Under the pieces are notes generated by a model. That model did not search any database. It was not told the origin of the DNA and saw nothing but the letters and a program-made list of their open reading frames with translations. From assembly GCF_001039355.2 (NCBI RefSeq), contig NW_019773581.1, positions 164,592 to 228,591 of the forward strand: a stretch of 64,000 nucleotides of DNA, in the 5' to 3' direction. How positions within the stretch are numbered: position 1 is the stretch's first letter; every line of letters begins with the position of its first letter. The translations under genes and the position numbers were made by a program. This DNA comes from Lingula anatina. Its lineage: Eukaryota; Brachiopoda; Lingulata; Lingulida; Lingulidae. Of this stretch, positions 50,784 through 62,878 are shown piece by piece.

Positions 50784-51293
50784 AAAAAATTAAAAATGCA
50801 CTGACTGTGTATCATGATTTCAGTGAAATGATTCTTACTCCGGAGACACACACAAAACGTATCCTATAAAATCCAGATTGTAAACGCAAGTGTGATTAAC
50901 AATTTCCATAGTACAAGCGACAAGTTAAATGGTAGTCAGTTATGTTGCTGCAACCAGAGTTGCATATCCAAGGCCGCGGCCAAACTTTTAATAATCAAAC
51001 AGCATGGCCTTTGACCAAGTCTTATTCATTATAATTCATTGCAATCTTATGGAAATAATGATCATGCTTTAAATATAGACTTTGATATCGCTTCTAAGCA
51101 ATCTGTATTAATTTAAAATGGTTTTTGAGACGACTGTGAATTGGACTGGATTTGATAGATCAAATACAACTTTTAGGGATAAATGAGCAAAGAGAAATGA
51201 AATGATGAATAACAAAATATGATAAGCCCTCGGGGGAAGCTTCCTCAGGAGAGATATTCTTATGATCGGGATGATCACGACTTTCGACAGTAT
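50784..51293. repeat. gap-flanking 510-bp duplicate, right copy
   Basis: Begins exactly at the end of the gap and repeats 49697-50206. The duplicate probably represents one genomic locus placed twice, or an unresolved tandem repeat. Confidence 0.95.
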
Positions 51294-51968
51294 ATATATG
51301 TAGCGCACCTAAGATAATAAAATGGAATTTTGAAAGGAATTAACAATATAAATCTTTTAGTTCCATTGAAATCTCATGTTCTTAAATGTCAGTCACAATC
51401 CAATAACGACCGTCACATAATACCAAGGCAAGACCCCTGCGGAAAAACGTTGTTCAGTCGCGAAGAAAGACGAACGAGATTACGCCTGTTGAAAGGCCGT
51501 GTAAAAGAGAAAGGGGTACTCTGCGCGGAAAAACGTCATTCAGTCGCGCGTTGTAAAGGCCAGCTTGCACTGTTCCGACGTCATTCCGCGGAGGCTGAAA
51601 AATCGGAAAGATTTGTTTTTGTGCTGTGATACTGATTGAGTTTTTTCAAACCGTACGCTGGGCTAGACCATTCCGCTTGATGGTCACGAGTTCGCAGATG
51701 TCAGCAATTTGCATCAAGCTGTTCACCTGGCGTATTAGCTCTAAGTTTATCGACCTATTTCGTCAGCTGATTGCAGCATGTGTCCTAATTGTCGCAGACG
51801 TGGCGTTTCACGGGTTGTCAAGTCTGGTGACATGACATCTTGGCCAAAGACATTTGTACCGGTGTGGCACACTGTTTTATAGTAATTACACATTCTTATT
51901 TGGTTCACTATAACCTATAAGACTGCTTCTATGCTTTACATTTCACACATTCAAAATGCATCATGTAA
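51294..51968. other. intergenic, no gene recognised
   Basis: A plus-strand frame at 51330-51629 is rich in Arg and Lys but has no known motif or splice context. Confidence 0.35.
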
Positions 51969-52240
51969 AGCCTCGGTCACAACCGGACGCACGAATTTCA
52001 GGGTCGATTTTTGGTTGTTGCGAAGGCCGTGGAGGTCGCAGAGGTAAAGGAAAGTCTGCCTTGCGAGTAGCAAGGGCCACATGAGATTTCCTTTCAAGCA
52101 GGGGCGCTAATTGCAAGGAACGATGGCCGTGGAAATTGTACTCAAATCTTGACTTTGTCTTGCGTGGGACGTGAGATTCTGCGCAAAAATTGGACGCAAA
52201 CAGCCCGTAAGAGCCCGTACGGCCGGTTGTGACCGAGGCT
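51969..52240. mobile_element. 272-bp inverted-repeat element, relative of the one at 9927
   Basis: Ends AGCCTCGGTCACAACCGG and its inverse. The flanks are TAA on the left (51966-51968) and CAA on the right, one base from a 3-bp duplication. The interior (GGCCGTGGAGGTCGCAGAGG, GTCTGCCTTGCGAGTAGCAA) is the inverse of the right part of the 868-bp copy, so it is an internally deleted or alternative member in the opposite orientation. Confidence 0.8.
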
Positions 52241-52616
52241 CAAGACCACATTATTATTTGGATCATATGTGGAGTTTGTGTGAACCGTAACACAAGGGCA
52301 CTGACGCTCGGTCACTTTCGGTCTGACTTGCTCATCCGTATGATGTTGCAGAAGTAGCATGGTTATCATATTTCTTACACGCTGTGTGTCTATTCTGCAC
52401 AAATAGTTCTGTTCCACTGCACTGCTTTCCGTGGTATCTGCGCGAGTGTACACGGACCCGTATAAATCAAAACCTGCTGACGGTTTAAATTATTTGTGTG
52501 AAATATATAAATTATTTATAATATAAACTCCCATTTATATATAGTGTACATAGTAGCTGACAAGTTGCTTCATATTAAGTACATGTCTGTCTGAACTTTC
52601 GGCCTGTTTGATCAAA

Positions 52617-55600
52617 ATGCGACAGCAGACCCGGCGTGTATTACAAGGGGTGGCATTCTGCGTGTTGTTTGTGGGTGTGGCTGTGTTTATGAGGGTGTTC
52701 TTTCAATGGAAGGACTACAACACAACGCTGAGAGAATATGTAAGTATTGCTTGATTTAAATACCATTTTCAGTGAGGAAACTGTGACACGTGCTAAAAGT
52801 TGTTCCTTATTCCGAATTCTTCTTATGTTCTCGGTCATTAGACACTAGGGAAGATAATATTCGATCATTGTAAGACCGCCTTCGCAACCAGTTGATCCGC
52901 AGTCTTACATTTCTGGCCTACTTGAAAGCTTGCAGCATTATCCCCTAATAGACACTGAATAGATTCCCTGCGGGTGGGTTGGGCATATTTAATCCGCAGA
53001 TCTCTAAGTTCGTGGATCAGCTTTGGTTGTGAATGCGGCCTAAATGAACCATTACTTTTTATGCTGAAAAATACCGATTTTGTTTACCCACAGTCCAATA
53101 TAATACTTTGTGACCTACCATTACTCTGAGAGAAAAGTGAACTGAGATAGTTACATGGTATATTATTCTAGATCGGCAACCCTTCACTGGTGTCTCAAGA
53201 AGGAACCGAAACCGACGAAAAGGTAATAAATCCGTCAATAGAGATGGCGACCACATTAACTGCTGACGTCACTACTTTGACGTCACCGGGTGAAGTGACC
53301 AAGTCAAAACCCCCAGTTTCGGCAACAACTAAATCCCAGAAACCACTAATAGTGGACTCGACTAGTTCTGCTCCAACGTTATCAATTATTGATTATTCAT
53401 CGTCGACACCCATGGTTTCAACGCCAAGCTTAAAACAAAAGAGCGATTCCCTCAAGGTCCCTGCGTCTTCCACTTCTGATAAATCCGAAAAACAGCCAAC
53501 CGTTTCAAAAGAGAGGGTAAATGACAGGCTGGACACTGAAGACGAAAAGGCCACTGCTCTCAGACAGGATTCGGTGAAGTCCGTCGACCAGGTCAAGACT
53601 GTGAAAGGCGACACTGTCAGAAAACCACTCAAGCCTGGCCCCGTCAGTGTCCAACCCGAACAGAAAACAATCATTCAAAAATCAACAAAAGACGAGCAGG
53701 TAAAACCAACAGTTGTCCAGAAACCAGCCAAGGGGGACAGACGACAGCCTGCCGCACGCCAAACGCCTGTCAACGCTGCAACGACCAAAAAGCGTGCCCC
53801 AACTACTCGAAAGGGACCTAGAGACCTTTCCACTCAGCGCCAAACGCGTAGTCCTACGACTCCAGTCCCCTCACCGTCCCACTTCGGTGTGATTTTCGAC
53901 GAGTTCCATCCTCACTTTCAGTTTCATGACGATAACATCCACATGGTGGCGGATCCCTCCAGTACGCGGGGCAAGGCAGGGGACTACGATGTTCTAGAGA
54001 GAGATTATTTCAGGTACATGGGGCCCGTTTCACAAACTAACTTTAGCCAGCACATTGGTCTAAATATTTAGACTATAAATGTAATCTGCTTCACTTCAAA
54101 ATAAGTCCCAAGTTAAATGAAGTTAATATTGATCTGATTCCTTAAAGCAGACGATGCGTCTTCCTTAATTGTTATAAAATAGGCGCATGATTTCATTTTA
54201 TGGATCACTATTACTAAATTATATGGGGTCCAAAAAATACTATTATTGGTGCAAACTTTGATACCAATTTTCCGTCTTTAATTACTTTGTGAAACGGCTA
54301 TCTGGGACATTTTCATTTTTTTATTTCTTCAAATTGTATTAGTTCACACAACATTGAAAGACCATCACGATCGTTTTGTGTCGAGGACGAATTACAGCTG
54401 GGACATTTGCAATCTTCTTTTTTCTTCAAATTGTAATAGTTCATATAACAATGAAATATACCATGTGTTTTTTTCCGAGGACGAATAAAAGAGAGACCTC
54501 ACTAAACATAGTTTCGGACAATGAAAACACCTGTAAAATTACTTAAGAAAGAATGTGACGAATTCTAAACCTAAACCGGTCGATCGTTATGTCTGTGTCT
54601 GGTTGTGACTGCCAATTTGATTGTATCGTTTGATACTCATTGATAATTAATGGTTCGAAACGTCATCTTTTTTGTATCAAAATCACTCAAAGAAGAGTTG
54701 ATAAACGTCAAGATGTGAATCAATATTTGAATACATAGCGCCTTAAGTCCATTGAATGCAATACAAACATTTATCATGCAGGTGTTCTTAACCAAGAGAC
54801 AAGGCATATGTCAATAGTGTTTAACATGCGATAATCTACATATGCATGGTACCTATACTGTTTCAGTGATTATTTTTATATTTATTTATTTTTATTTTTT
54901 ACTTTCGTTTAGCTGGATGGAATAGAATAAACGCCTCGCAAGCTAGAGCTTTTCATGTGCATATTCAAAGCACTTCAAAGGTTTTCCACCCCTGGCGTTT
55001 GAGCTTGTTTTAGGGAGAATGAAACACGATTCAACGTTTCAATTCTTTGTGGGGACCCCATACCCAATGCTACTCACAGCTACAGACCCTTGTCGATGTG
55101 GGGCCGTAGGGGAAAGGGGTTTGCGTGCTCTTGCATTCCTGTAATCTTGTTTAAATGGTACTTTTTGGAGAGATTTGTTAATGGAGCAACAAGCTTTTGT
55201 GGGGAAAGCTTGGCATGCTTAATTTTGTTTTGAAGGAGAGTACATATAGCGTCCCCGCCAATTGTTGCACAGTTAAAAGACTCCCTACTAAGCCTGTCAG
55301 TTTTTCCTCTTAAAGGTATCTCGCTCGAATTCAGTTTGACTGCCGTAGACGGGAACCAGCAGGAAAAGTCGACTACATAGATGACAGCTGGGAGCTGTGT
55401 CAAGATCCGCCATACGATCTAGTCAAAGACAAGTGCTTGGTGTATTCCTTCGAGTAAGATTTTACATATTTTACATATCTCAAATTGATTTAAATGCTTC
55501 TAATTCACATTCATATATATATTTAAAGATGTGCAAAGCACACAGATAAACAAGAAATGACTTGTACGTTGGCTTCAAAATGCACGTTTGGTTGTTAATT

Positions 55601-57154
55601 TTTTCCATTCACTATTTTATGTTTCTTTATTATTATTTTCAGAATCCATGGCGATTGGTCATTTGACGATTTTATGCTCAACCAGGGATGTACGGTTCAC
55701 TCTTTTGATTCTAGGTAAGTTACATTAACAAGTCTCTGTGTGTATTTGTTATCTTAGATTATAATCTTAGGCCTAGTCTGTTATTAAACGATACCACAGC
55801 ATATATTTAAATACAGACATTTATCTACTTTTGTCGCAGTGATGTTAATAAACATGTTTTCAACGCTTTCTGCTCTATCCAATTTTAAGTCACATCGGTT
55901 AGGCGTGAATCAGTTTCACCCACATGGTATGTGGCTTTAAATTTTAAGAGAAAATGTATGGATTTTTTTTTTTTTTTTTTTGACAGTTTTGACATTTCAG
56001 TATTATTATTTTCTATATTTATTGTCACCATTTACCTGACAAGAAAAGGATCCATATTTTGCATCTGTGCGTATTCAGACAATATAGGAGAAGTACAAGG
56101 CTAAGCTGCTTTGAAATATGTTGCTAATCCCTTCTATCTGTTGCACAACAACAAACATGTATTTAAAGTTTTAAAAACAGACATGCGATCAACATATAGC
56201 CCACATCAATGGTTTCAGTTGAATCTCTCCTTATTGCAACCCATTTGTTTACTCTGTGCCTGGTGACTGAATAAGGTTGCTCTTTAAAACTTAATCAAAA
56301 ATTCATAACCAAGCAACAAATGTCGTGTGTGTAATCATTTACATACAATTTTCAGTATGAAATTTCCGGAAAAAGAACGGATGCCTAACAACTGGTTTCA
56401 TTCGTTGGCGTTGTCAGGTGAAAACAACAGTAAACAGAAAACTGCCACACTAGGGGCTATTATGGCAAAGTTGGGTCAGGAAAACGTAAGTCCCATTTAT
56501 TTCATACATCATGAACATTATTTTACTACTCAAATGTTTTATGTTATCATCTTTATGCCATTTGCATTAATTACATTTCAATTAAAAAACCATGTGCCTT
56601 TCTTGGTGCATATGCTGCAGTCCGTAGGCAACATGCATCTTTTTCTCGGTGCATATGCTGCGCAGCAGTCATAACGTAAACAGGTGAGACATGCATGATT
56701 TCAAGTAGAATACATGCAAAGGTGTTAAGACCATGTTCCACTTATGTATGCAAATGCATTTATATCTTTAAGGAAAACGACTAAAAATTGACTTACATGT
56801 ACAAGAATGGAGTTGCTAAACTGTCCGACGTCTAATACTTGTTTTAATTGCTTCCAGAGGGTGTTAGACTACGTTAAAATGGACCTAGAGGCAAATCATT
56901 GGGACGCCATTCCTACGGCCATTCAAGAAGGCAGCCTTAGTCATGTTAAGCAACTGGGGATAAAATTCCAGGACAAACCAAGCCAAACAAGGGCAAGGAT
57001 GCTGGAAATGCTTTATAAGCAGGGTTTTCGTATTTACTTCACAAATTTTCATCGGCGAATTCAATCTACGCAGACTTTGAGGACTATATACGAGTGCCAG
57101 GAGGTGCATTTTGTTAATATTAACTTTTTGAAGTTCGATGAAGCTGAGCTCTAA
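52617..57154 (+). CDS. METTL24: METTL24-like methyltransferase, type II membrane protein, 533 aa
   Basis: Exons: 52617-52739, 53172-54013, 55316-55453, 55643-55714, 56356-56485, 56858-57154. Phases agree throughout (0, 2, 2, 2, 0). Residues 1-7 are basic and 8-28 form one hydrophobic segment (VLQGVAFCVLFVGVAVFMRV), so the protein is probably a type II membrane protein facing the secretory lumen. Residues about 45-320 are a low-complexity stalk rich in Ser, Thr, Pro, Lys and Gln. The catalytic region follows, with CQDPPYDLVKDKCLVYSFE, GDWSFDDFMLNQGC, TVHSFDSSMKF, VDYVKMDLEANHWDAIP and a C-terminal VHFVNINFL. This order is that of the METTL24-type methyltransferase domain family (Pfam Methyltransf_22). 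Substrate is unknown. Family members usually have VYSFG where this has VYSFE, and an EG.E-type motif where this has EANH, so activity is uncertain. Human METTL24 is 366 aa; the stalk accounts for the extra length. Confidence 0.8.
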
Positions 57155-57371
57155 AGGAGAGGATTTTTATTCTCCAGCGGTTTTCCAAATGTCAACAAGG
57201 TTGCCATCATCATCATTATATATCTCTGTGTCTTCTACACTTCTACACTTTTTGACTATGTGGAGGCTAGGAGCAATGTTGGATCCCGGGAAGAACACTA
57301 CGGTCACGAGTCCCATCCCCTCTTAGTTTCTTTAGTTTACTAAAAACAAAATACCATAACGAGGGAAAGGA

Positions 57372-57377
57372 AATAAA
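57372..57377 (+). promoter_or_regulatory. polyadenylation signal candidate
   Basis: AATAAA about 220 bp after the stop codon of the METTL24-like gene. Another possible one follows near 57590. Confidence 0.4.
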
Positions 57378-58405
57378 AGCAAGTCTTCATTCCATCCATG
57401 CACCCTATATATAAAAGCGAGATTGTTCAGTCTCCGTTTTACATTTGTCTTACTTTATTCGGCTTTTTCTTTTCATTTTTGCCTCTTCCCCGTTCTTACA
57501 TGTAGCAAAAACCCGGGGTCCTTCTGTGTGGTTTTGTCTGTTGTCTATAAGATTATTAACTACAGATTAACTAAGATTATTAACTTGAAAATAAACTTGT
57601 CTTCAAGACTCTGTGCGTTTTTCGTCAATTCACTATCTTTGTGAAGACGTCAGATATCAATGGCTGCTGCTCGTACCAAGGTATCACCACAAAATCTTCA
57701 TTGGTTGTCTAAAAGCCTACGATGAACAGATCGAAGCCTTATATCGAGTTTCATGTTTGACAGGCAGATATCAAGTTGAGGGAAAACCTTTAAAAAGCAC
57801 GTATCCTAACCAAACGCTTCCACCTGATGAAATCTAAATCGCAAGTTTTAAAAAAGGAGATTTAGTGCCTGTATAGTAGCCGTAGCCAGCACTGCTTTAG
57901 GCGTTTCGCAATTTTACAATACTATAGCGCTGTTGAGATTGTTCTGGCAGTGTCCTTTAAAAGAGGGGAAAATATCGAAACCCAGAATGCAGTGTACAAC
58001 CTAACCAACTGCTTTATGTGCAGCCGTTGGTCAGACTGTTAGATGTGCTTGTTAGGAAAATTGGGTAATTCTTTTTCATAACTCTATTTCACAAGTAAGT
58101 TCGAGAAGCGCCTTGATATATTCACCTAAATCGGTTCATTCGCGGATTTCTAAAAACAACTTCCCACAAAAAGAATAGGGATAATCAAATAAGGTCCGAT
58201 TGATAGATAGATATTCAAATATTTACATTTTCTTGTGTTGAGATAACTGGACTTTATTTGGGTTATCAATATATCCTCTGAAACTTATCAACAAGTACTG
58301 GGTATTTCTATAAAACAAACCAGTTTTTTAAAAGACAAATTTTATCACAATAAACTCGCGGATAATTACAAGTGCATCATTCAAAACATAAATAACACGA
58401 TAGCC

Positions 58406-58455
58406 CTAGAATTTTTTCTCACATTTCATANTAGAATTTTTTCTCACATTTCATA
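58406..58455. repeat. 24-bp duplicate around a single ambiguous base
   Basis: TAGAATTTTTTCTCACATTT plus CATA occurs on both sides of the lone N at 58431. It resembles an assembly or polishing seam next to a homopolymer. Confidence 0.8.
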
Positions 58456-58457
58456 AT

Positions 58458-58458
<1 letters not shown>

Positions 58459-58496
<38 letters not shown>

Positions 58497-58513
58497 GGGG
58501 GGGGGGGGGGGGG
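58459..58513. repeat. poly-T (37) then poly-G (18)
   Basis: Two adjacent homopolymers; their lengths are likely unreliable in the assembly. Confidence 0.9.
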
Positions 58514-60031
58514 TCATTTTATTGTTATTAGTATTATTATATTTGTCTTTTACTTTACTACTACAAAATAATAAAATTCTGTTGTAATGAATTGTTTCAC
58601 AGCTGTTGTTGTACACAACATGTACATTCATGAATCCTTATTACAATGTTACATGGCGTTTTAACTTAAAGCTTTTAATTAAAATGAAGGCTTGTCCACG
58701 CGCTTACAGATTTAAATTGGATTGCATTCACACTTCAAACAGTTAAACGGTGCAGATATTTTCCAAAATTGCAACATTGAGACAGGTAAGTTGACGGTAT
58801 GCATAGTTCTCAGACCCTTAAAGCCAACATGATTTAGTAGAAATACCAAAAACATGAGATAAGTGGTCTTTTAGAAAATGTTTCAGGTATCGGCTAAGAT
58901 TTATCAAGAAGTTATAATAACTTCTTGGATTTATACAGTCTAAGCAAAGACCGTCTTTCGACTAACAACTGGGGGATGGTCATATTTAATAGTTTAAAAA
59001 GCCCTTAGGGCAGTGGTATCACGCCAGTGCATACGAACATGAACTAGTGCAGTCCCTTAATTCTCATTATCTCTAATATGTGTTGTAATTGAGAGAGAAC
59101 CAGCTCAGCACTGTGCCACCTGTTTTGTACTTAAGTTGGTGAGCTCTTTGACCCGCCGTGATGTAAAGACTAATAGTGTGATTGTGACAGAGAAGCAGAA
59201 TTGTTTGTCGCAATCTTACTTACAATGCCCCTCGCTCAGTTCTCGTGCTTTACTCATCAATAACAATGTGAAAAAAGAGATAGATATTTAATCAAATCGC
59301 ACTTGTCATAATAACAATAAATAAACGAATTAATTATTCGACATTTTTGCTCGCGATGTACGGAGAAGATTACCAGAATGGCTCGTGAAACTGACAGCAT
59401 GAATTATCTTTGTAGACACTATCTTTCTCGTTCTCTTTCTGTCTGTATTTGTGTACATCAAAAAAGTGTCTTTCATTCGTTATAATTGCGATTATCGATG
59501 TAGCGGAAGACTGTGTATTTTGTTTCATTTCAATTACCAGTAAAATACGGTTTCTGATGCCATAATTCCCTAGAACACAGCAATATCAAAATATTCAACC
59601 ATGTGACTTCTAAGGAGTCTTTTCCATTAGCTCCATTACTGGGAACTGGGTGAAGTCAACAAAAGCGAGCGTGTACATGTGTGACGTTGGAAACTGTCTA
59701 GTTGATCGTACTTTAAAACATAACTGAATTTCGTTTCGTAAGATTAAAACGCATTTGTACGTGTACAGTACATGTAAGAGCTTGGTTTCGGTATTGTTAC
59801 AGTTGCAAGCTCGATCGTAAACCCAGTATTTTAAGAAAACCTTTTTTAATGTATATTTATATGTACATGTGTCAAAGTTCGTGATTTTCAATTAATATAC
59901 TTATGAGAGTTTAAAAGTTGAACATTTGTGGCCCTTCAACATTTTAAGTTAAACCAACTTCCGCTACCTATTTTAAAGCGGTAGTCACTGAAAACTTGCA
60001 ACTGCAAAAAGAAAAAAATAGAGGGAAAACG

Positions 60032-60037
60032 TTTATT
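60032..60037 (-). promoter_or_regulatory. polyadenylation signal of the receptor gene
   Basis: AATAAA on the minus strand only about 8 bases beyond the stop codon at 60045, implying a very short 3' UTR if used. Confidence 0.45.
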
Positions 60038-60044
60038 ACAATCA

Positions 60045-62878
60045 TTATACGGCGGTAGCGTCTTTAAAATCGTCCAAATTAATAACAACGTGTGATTTTT
60101 TAGTGAGTATATTTGGTGATGAAGGCATGGACTCGGCGTTCTCCGTCTTGGCCAGTGACGTCATGGCGTTCAGTTTGTACGACAGATGTGGATTGCCGAG
60201 TTTCATGTTTTTCTGTCTGAGAAGTTCCAACTGGGTGTAGAGTCTCATGAATTCTTCCTACAAATGTAATACGGTATGTTATTAAAATAAATCATAAGCA
60301 AAGGCGGTCTCAAGGATGTGACTACAACATAAGGCCGTCTTAGCTGATGAAGGTCAAAACGTACTGTCAGACTCACTACTGTGAAGGCCACAAAGTTATA
60401 ATCATTAATTTTTGTTTCTTTGAACGGTAATATTGGATTCTGTAACAATTTGATTCACAGTGACCACTTGGTCATTGTCAATTAATTAACTGATCAACTA
60501 TAATGAAATATGCCTACCTGAACTTCCTTTTCCAGGGTAAACTCTTGCGGTTCCTCCGTCCTAATTTTCTCCCCGTTCATGGCACTTTCTTTTGAGTCCA
60601 CGTAGGTGCATGTCTCAAGCATCGAGCTCTTCGTTCGTCCCGCCAGTAACATCTTACTATTTTTGGCGGTGGAGTTCGACCCCATGGATTCTCTGCCTTT
60701 GTATTTGAAAACTAAATACGCCTATAAAACATAAAAGAGATACATAAGTTCTGCGAGTCGAATAACTTTTTTAAAAAAGAATTTCTTCAACAGCAGCTTA
60801 ATGATAAACATTAGTCATGCCTATAATCCATATTCATTGAACACTGTCTATACGCTATCAAATATAGAGGGGGGAGCTTACTGAAAAATCCCAAGTGAAA
60901 AATTTATTATCAACATTAGCAGCCACCAGAGGGGGTGCATACCTTTGATCCAAAGAGAAAGGCAAGCGTGACTGTTACAGTAAGCTGAGTGTGGACAAAT
61001 AATACCACGTACATCACGTCCGGGTTTGCGATAGATTGGAGAAAATACCTGAAATGAAAACGATATGCAATACAGAATAGAAAAAAAATACAATTTATGT
61101 AATGTACTTCTACAGTTCTGAGGTTTATGAAAACTGCCTGAAACGAGATTTGAATGTCTTTCCTAATGCATTCTCCATGATTATTAATTAAGTAATTTTT
61201 TTATTATTGTAGAAATATATATGGGAATATATGCGTAAAAAAGTAAACTTTCCTTTTTACATATCCCAGAAGGAACATGTGGTGTAATGCCTGATGCCTG
61301 TACCAGTCATATGTACAGTATAGTGGATATATCATTTTCCACAATGCGTTTGAAATATTGGTACTGTGAATTTAGACTCCATGTGGAATACAGACTTTAA
61401 TTTTAAAAGCGTCTACAAACAAAATGTATTTTTATACTGGATATTTAAATGATTTCAATATTCTTTAAGCATAAAAAAGGGAAAAAAGAAAAGTCAACTC
61501 ACATAGATACGGTTAAAAACACTGATAACAAGGTCTCATTGTAGATAGCCCAGCTAATAAATCTGCTCTCGTTAAACTCGGATGGTGCTTTCCGCACGCT
61601 GATGCAGAGCCTTATACCCCAGAGCAGGAGGAGCGTCTCCCCGGCAGACCCGCAGTAGTCCCACACGTCAAATATGCAGAGATTGGCTTTAAGACCTCGC
61701 ATGTCGTAGCCTGAAAATGCATATGTCTTTCAGTAGATTAATACTTTTAAAACAATCACGCTCTAGTGGATCGGGGGAGGGGGGTTGAAGGAGGCGAAAA
61801 AGGAAACATATACATATAATCCTCAATTCACGCGACATTTTGTATTTACATATAAAACACTTGACATGTAGGACAGTATGGGTGCGCTCACATTGAAACT
61901 ATCGTACTGGGTAGTTCGAACTAACTCCACGGGGACTCTCGCTGAATGCAGTCAGGTTAAAAGATCCTCCTCCTGGCGTTGAGTAGAATGCAGAAAAGTT
62001 TATAGATTAATACGAATACGTTGGTAACAGGAGGAGGCGGGTTTTTATCTCTTACTTTGATTGCATTCAGCTAGAGTCCCTGCAGAGTCAATTCGAACGC
62101 ACCCGTACCCCAGTACATGTAGTACCCATTTGAAGATGTCACCCTTTGAATATATTCACTTTATTGTTTGGGGCGGGAGGGGGTGCGTAGTGGAGGCCGG
62201 GAGAAGGGTGGGTGGGGGGAGGGCTGCGGGAAAACTTGTGAAGCCGACAAGAGTGCATTTTCAGTTAAGTGTTATCCGCACCATTATCTTACCTGTGATG
62301 ACATTGGGTCGACCAACGCCCATCCGTATGCTTAAAAATGTGGCGAACACTGATACTATAAATATGAGTCTTTTTATTAAATCTGCATCGGATATCTTTA
62401 TTCTTTGTGCTGAGCGAACCCTGAAGACAACAGAGATCCTGCAAAAAAAAATATCAATCAATTAATTTAGATGATTGAAGATGAAATGAGACAATTTCAG
62501 TAACTGTAACAACAATAATAAAGAACATTGCTTAGATGTTATGTGCACGACTTAAAAGGTTATAAAAACACTTTATATCTTTGATTGGCAAATATCTGTC
62601 GCTAAACTTTAGATATCATGCTTTTATCTTATTATGTGTTTTTCAATAGCATATGCCATTCACCAAGTTCATATCCAGTAAAATCTGATAAATAGGCCTC
62701 CTTTTTTAGAAACTTCATCAAAATAAGGTCTAAAATTCTGGCGGCTTTAGATTAAAATATGTCTTTACCTCCACGTTTTTAAAAGTAAGGCACCATATAA
62801 AATAGAGAACCCTATTCCTCTGCACCACAGTCGCACTGAACAAGCTATTTCACTCGGTGGGAAATAATTAACGATCAT
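60045..62878 (-). CDS. GPR158: GPR158-like orphan class C GPCR, 3' part (328 aa seen)
   Basis: Exons in coding order: 62878-62769, 62438-62293, 61710-61503, 61048-60943, 60721-60518, 60257-60045. Phases agree (2, 1, 2, 0, 0), and the first exon enters in phase 0 from an exon I could not place. The encoded parts are a TM3 region (RLWCRGIGFSILYGALLLK), FRVRSAQRIKISD, a TM4 region, CIFDVWDYCG of the second extracellular loop, TM5 (LLLLWGIRLCISV), FNESRFISWAIYNE, TM6, and TM7 with VHTQLTVTVTLAFLFG. After TM7 there is a short cytoplasmic tail ending in a helix, LYTQLELLRQKNMKLGNPHL, that closely resembles the membrane-proximal helix of vertebrate GPR158/GPR179. Those receptors are plasma-membrane glycine/glypican receptors that bind RGS7-type complexes; the function here is inferred. 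Extracellular domain, TM1 and most of TM2 lie outside what I can assign. Confidence 0.85.
61880..62104. mobile_element. 225-bp fold-back (MITE-like) element in a receptor intron
   Basis: The left end GGGTGCGCTCACATTGA and the internal GGGACTCTCGCTGAATGCAG correspond, inverted, to the right end GGGTGCGTTCGAATTGACTC and GGGACTCTAGCTGAATGCAA. Imperfect arms of about 95 bp could form a long hairpin. Target duplications are not clear. Confidence 0.55.

Larger units (their letters stand above)
57378..60031. other. intergenic between convergent genes
   Basis: No exon recognised. Contains the ambiguous-base duplication at 58406-58455 and the T/G homopolymer tract. Open frames here are short and without motif. 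Confidence 0.35.

Noticed and set aside
50021-50869. Long open frames across the second gap
   Set aside because: Same reason: the length comes from N bases. The flanking parts are the two duplicates.
51330-51629. 99-codon plus-strand frame rich in Arg and Lys
   Set aside because: No motif or gene structure, close to an assembly artefact.
57613-57837. 74-codon plus-strand frame after the METTL24-like gene
   Set aside because: No known motif; it lies beyond the likely polyadenylation signal, and no splice junction links it to a gene.
60346-60380. Second CTGATGAAGGTC sequence considered as a hammerhead core
   Set aside because: There is no pairing strand for stem II and no GAAA at the required place; it is next to a receptor exon and probably chance.
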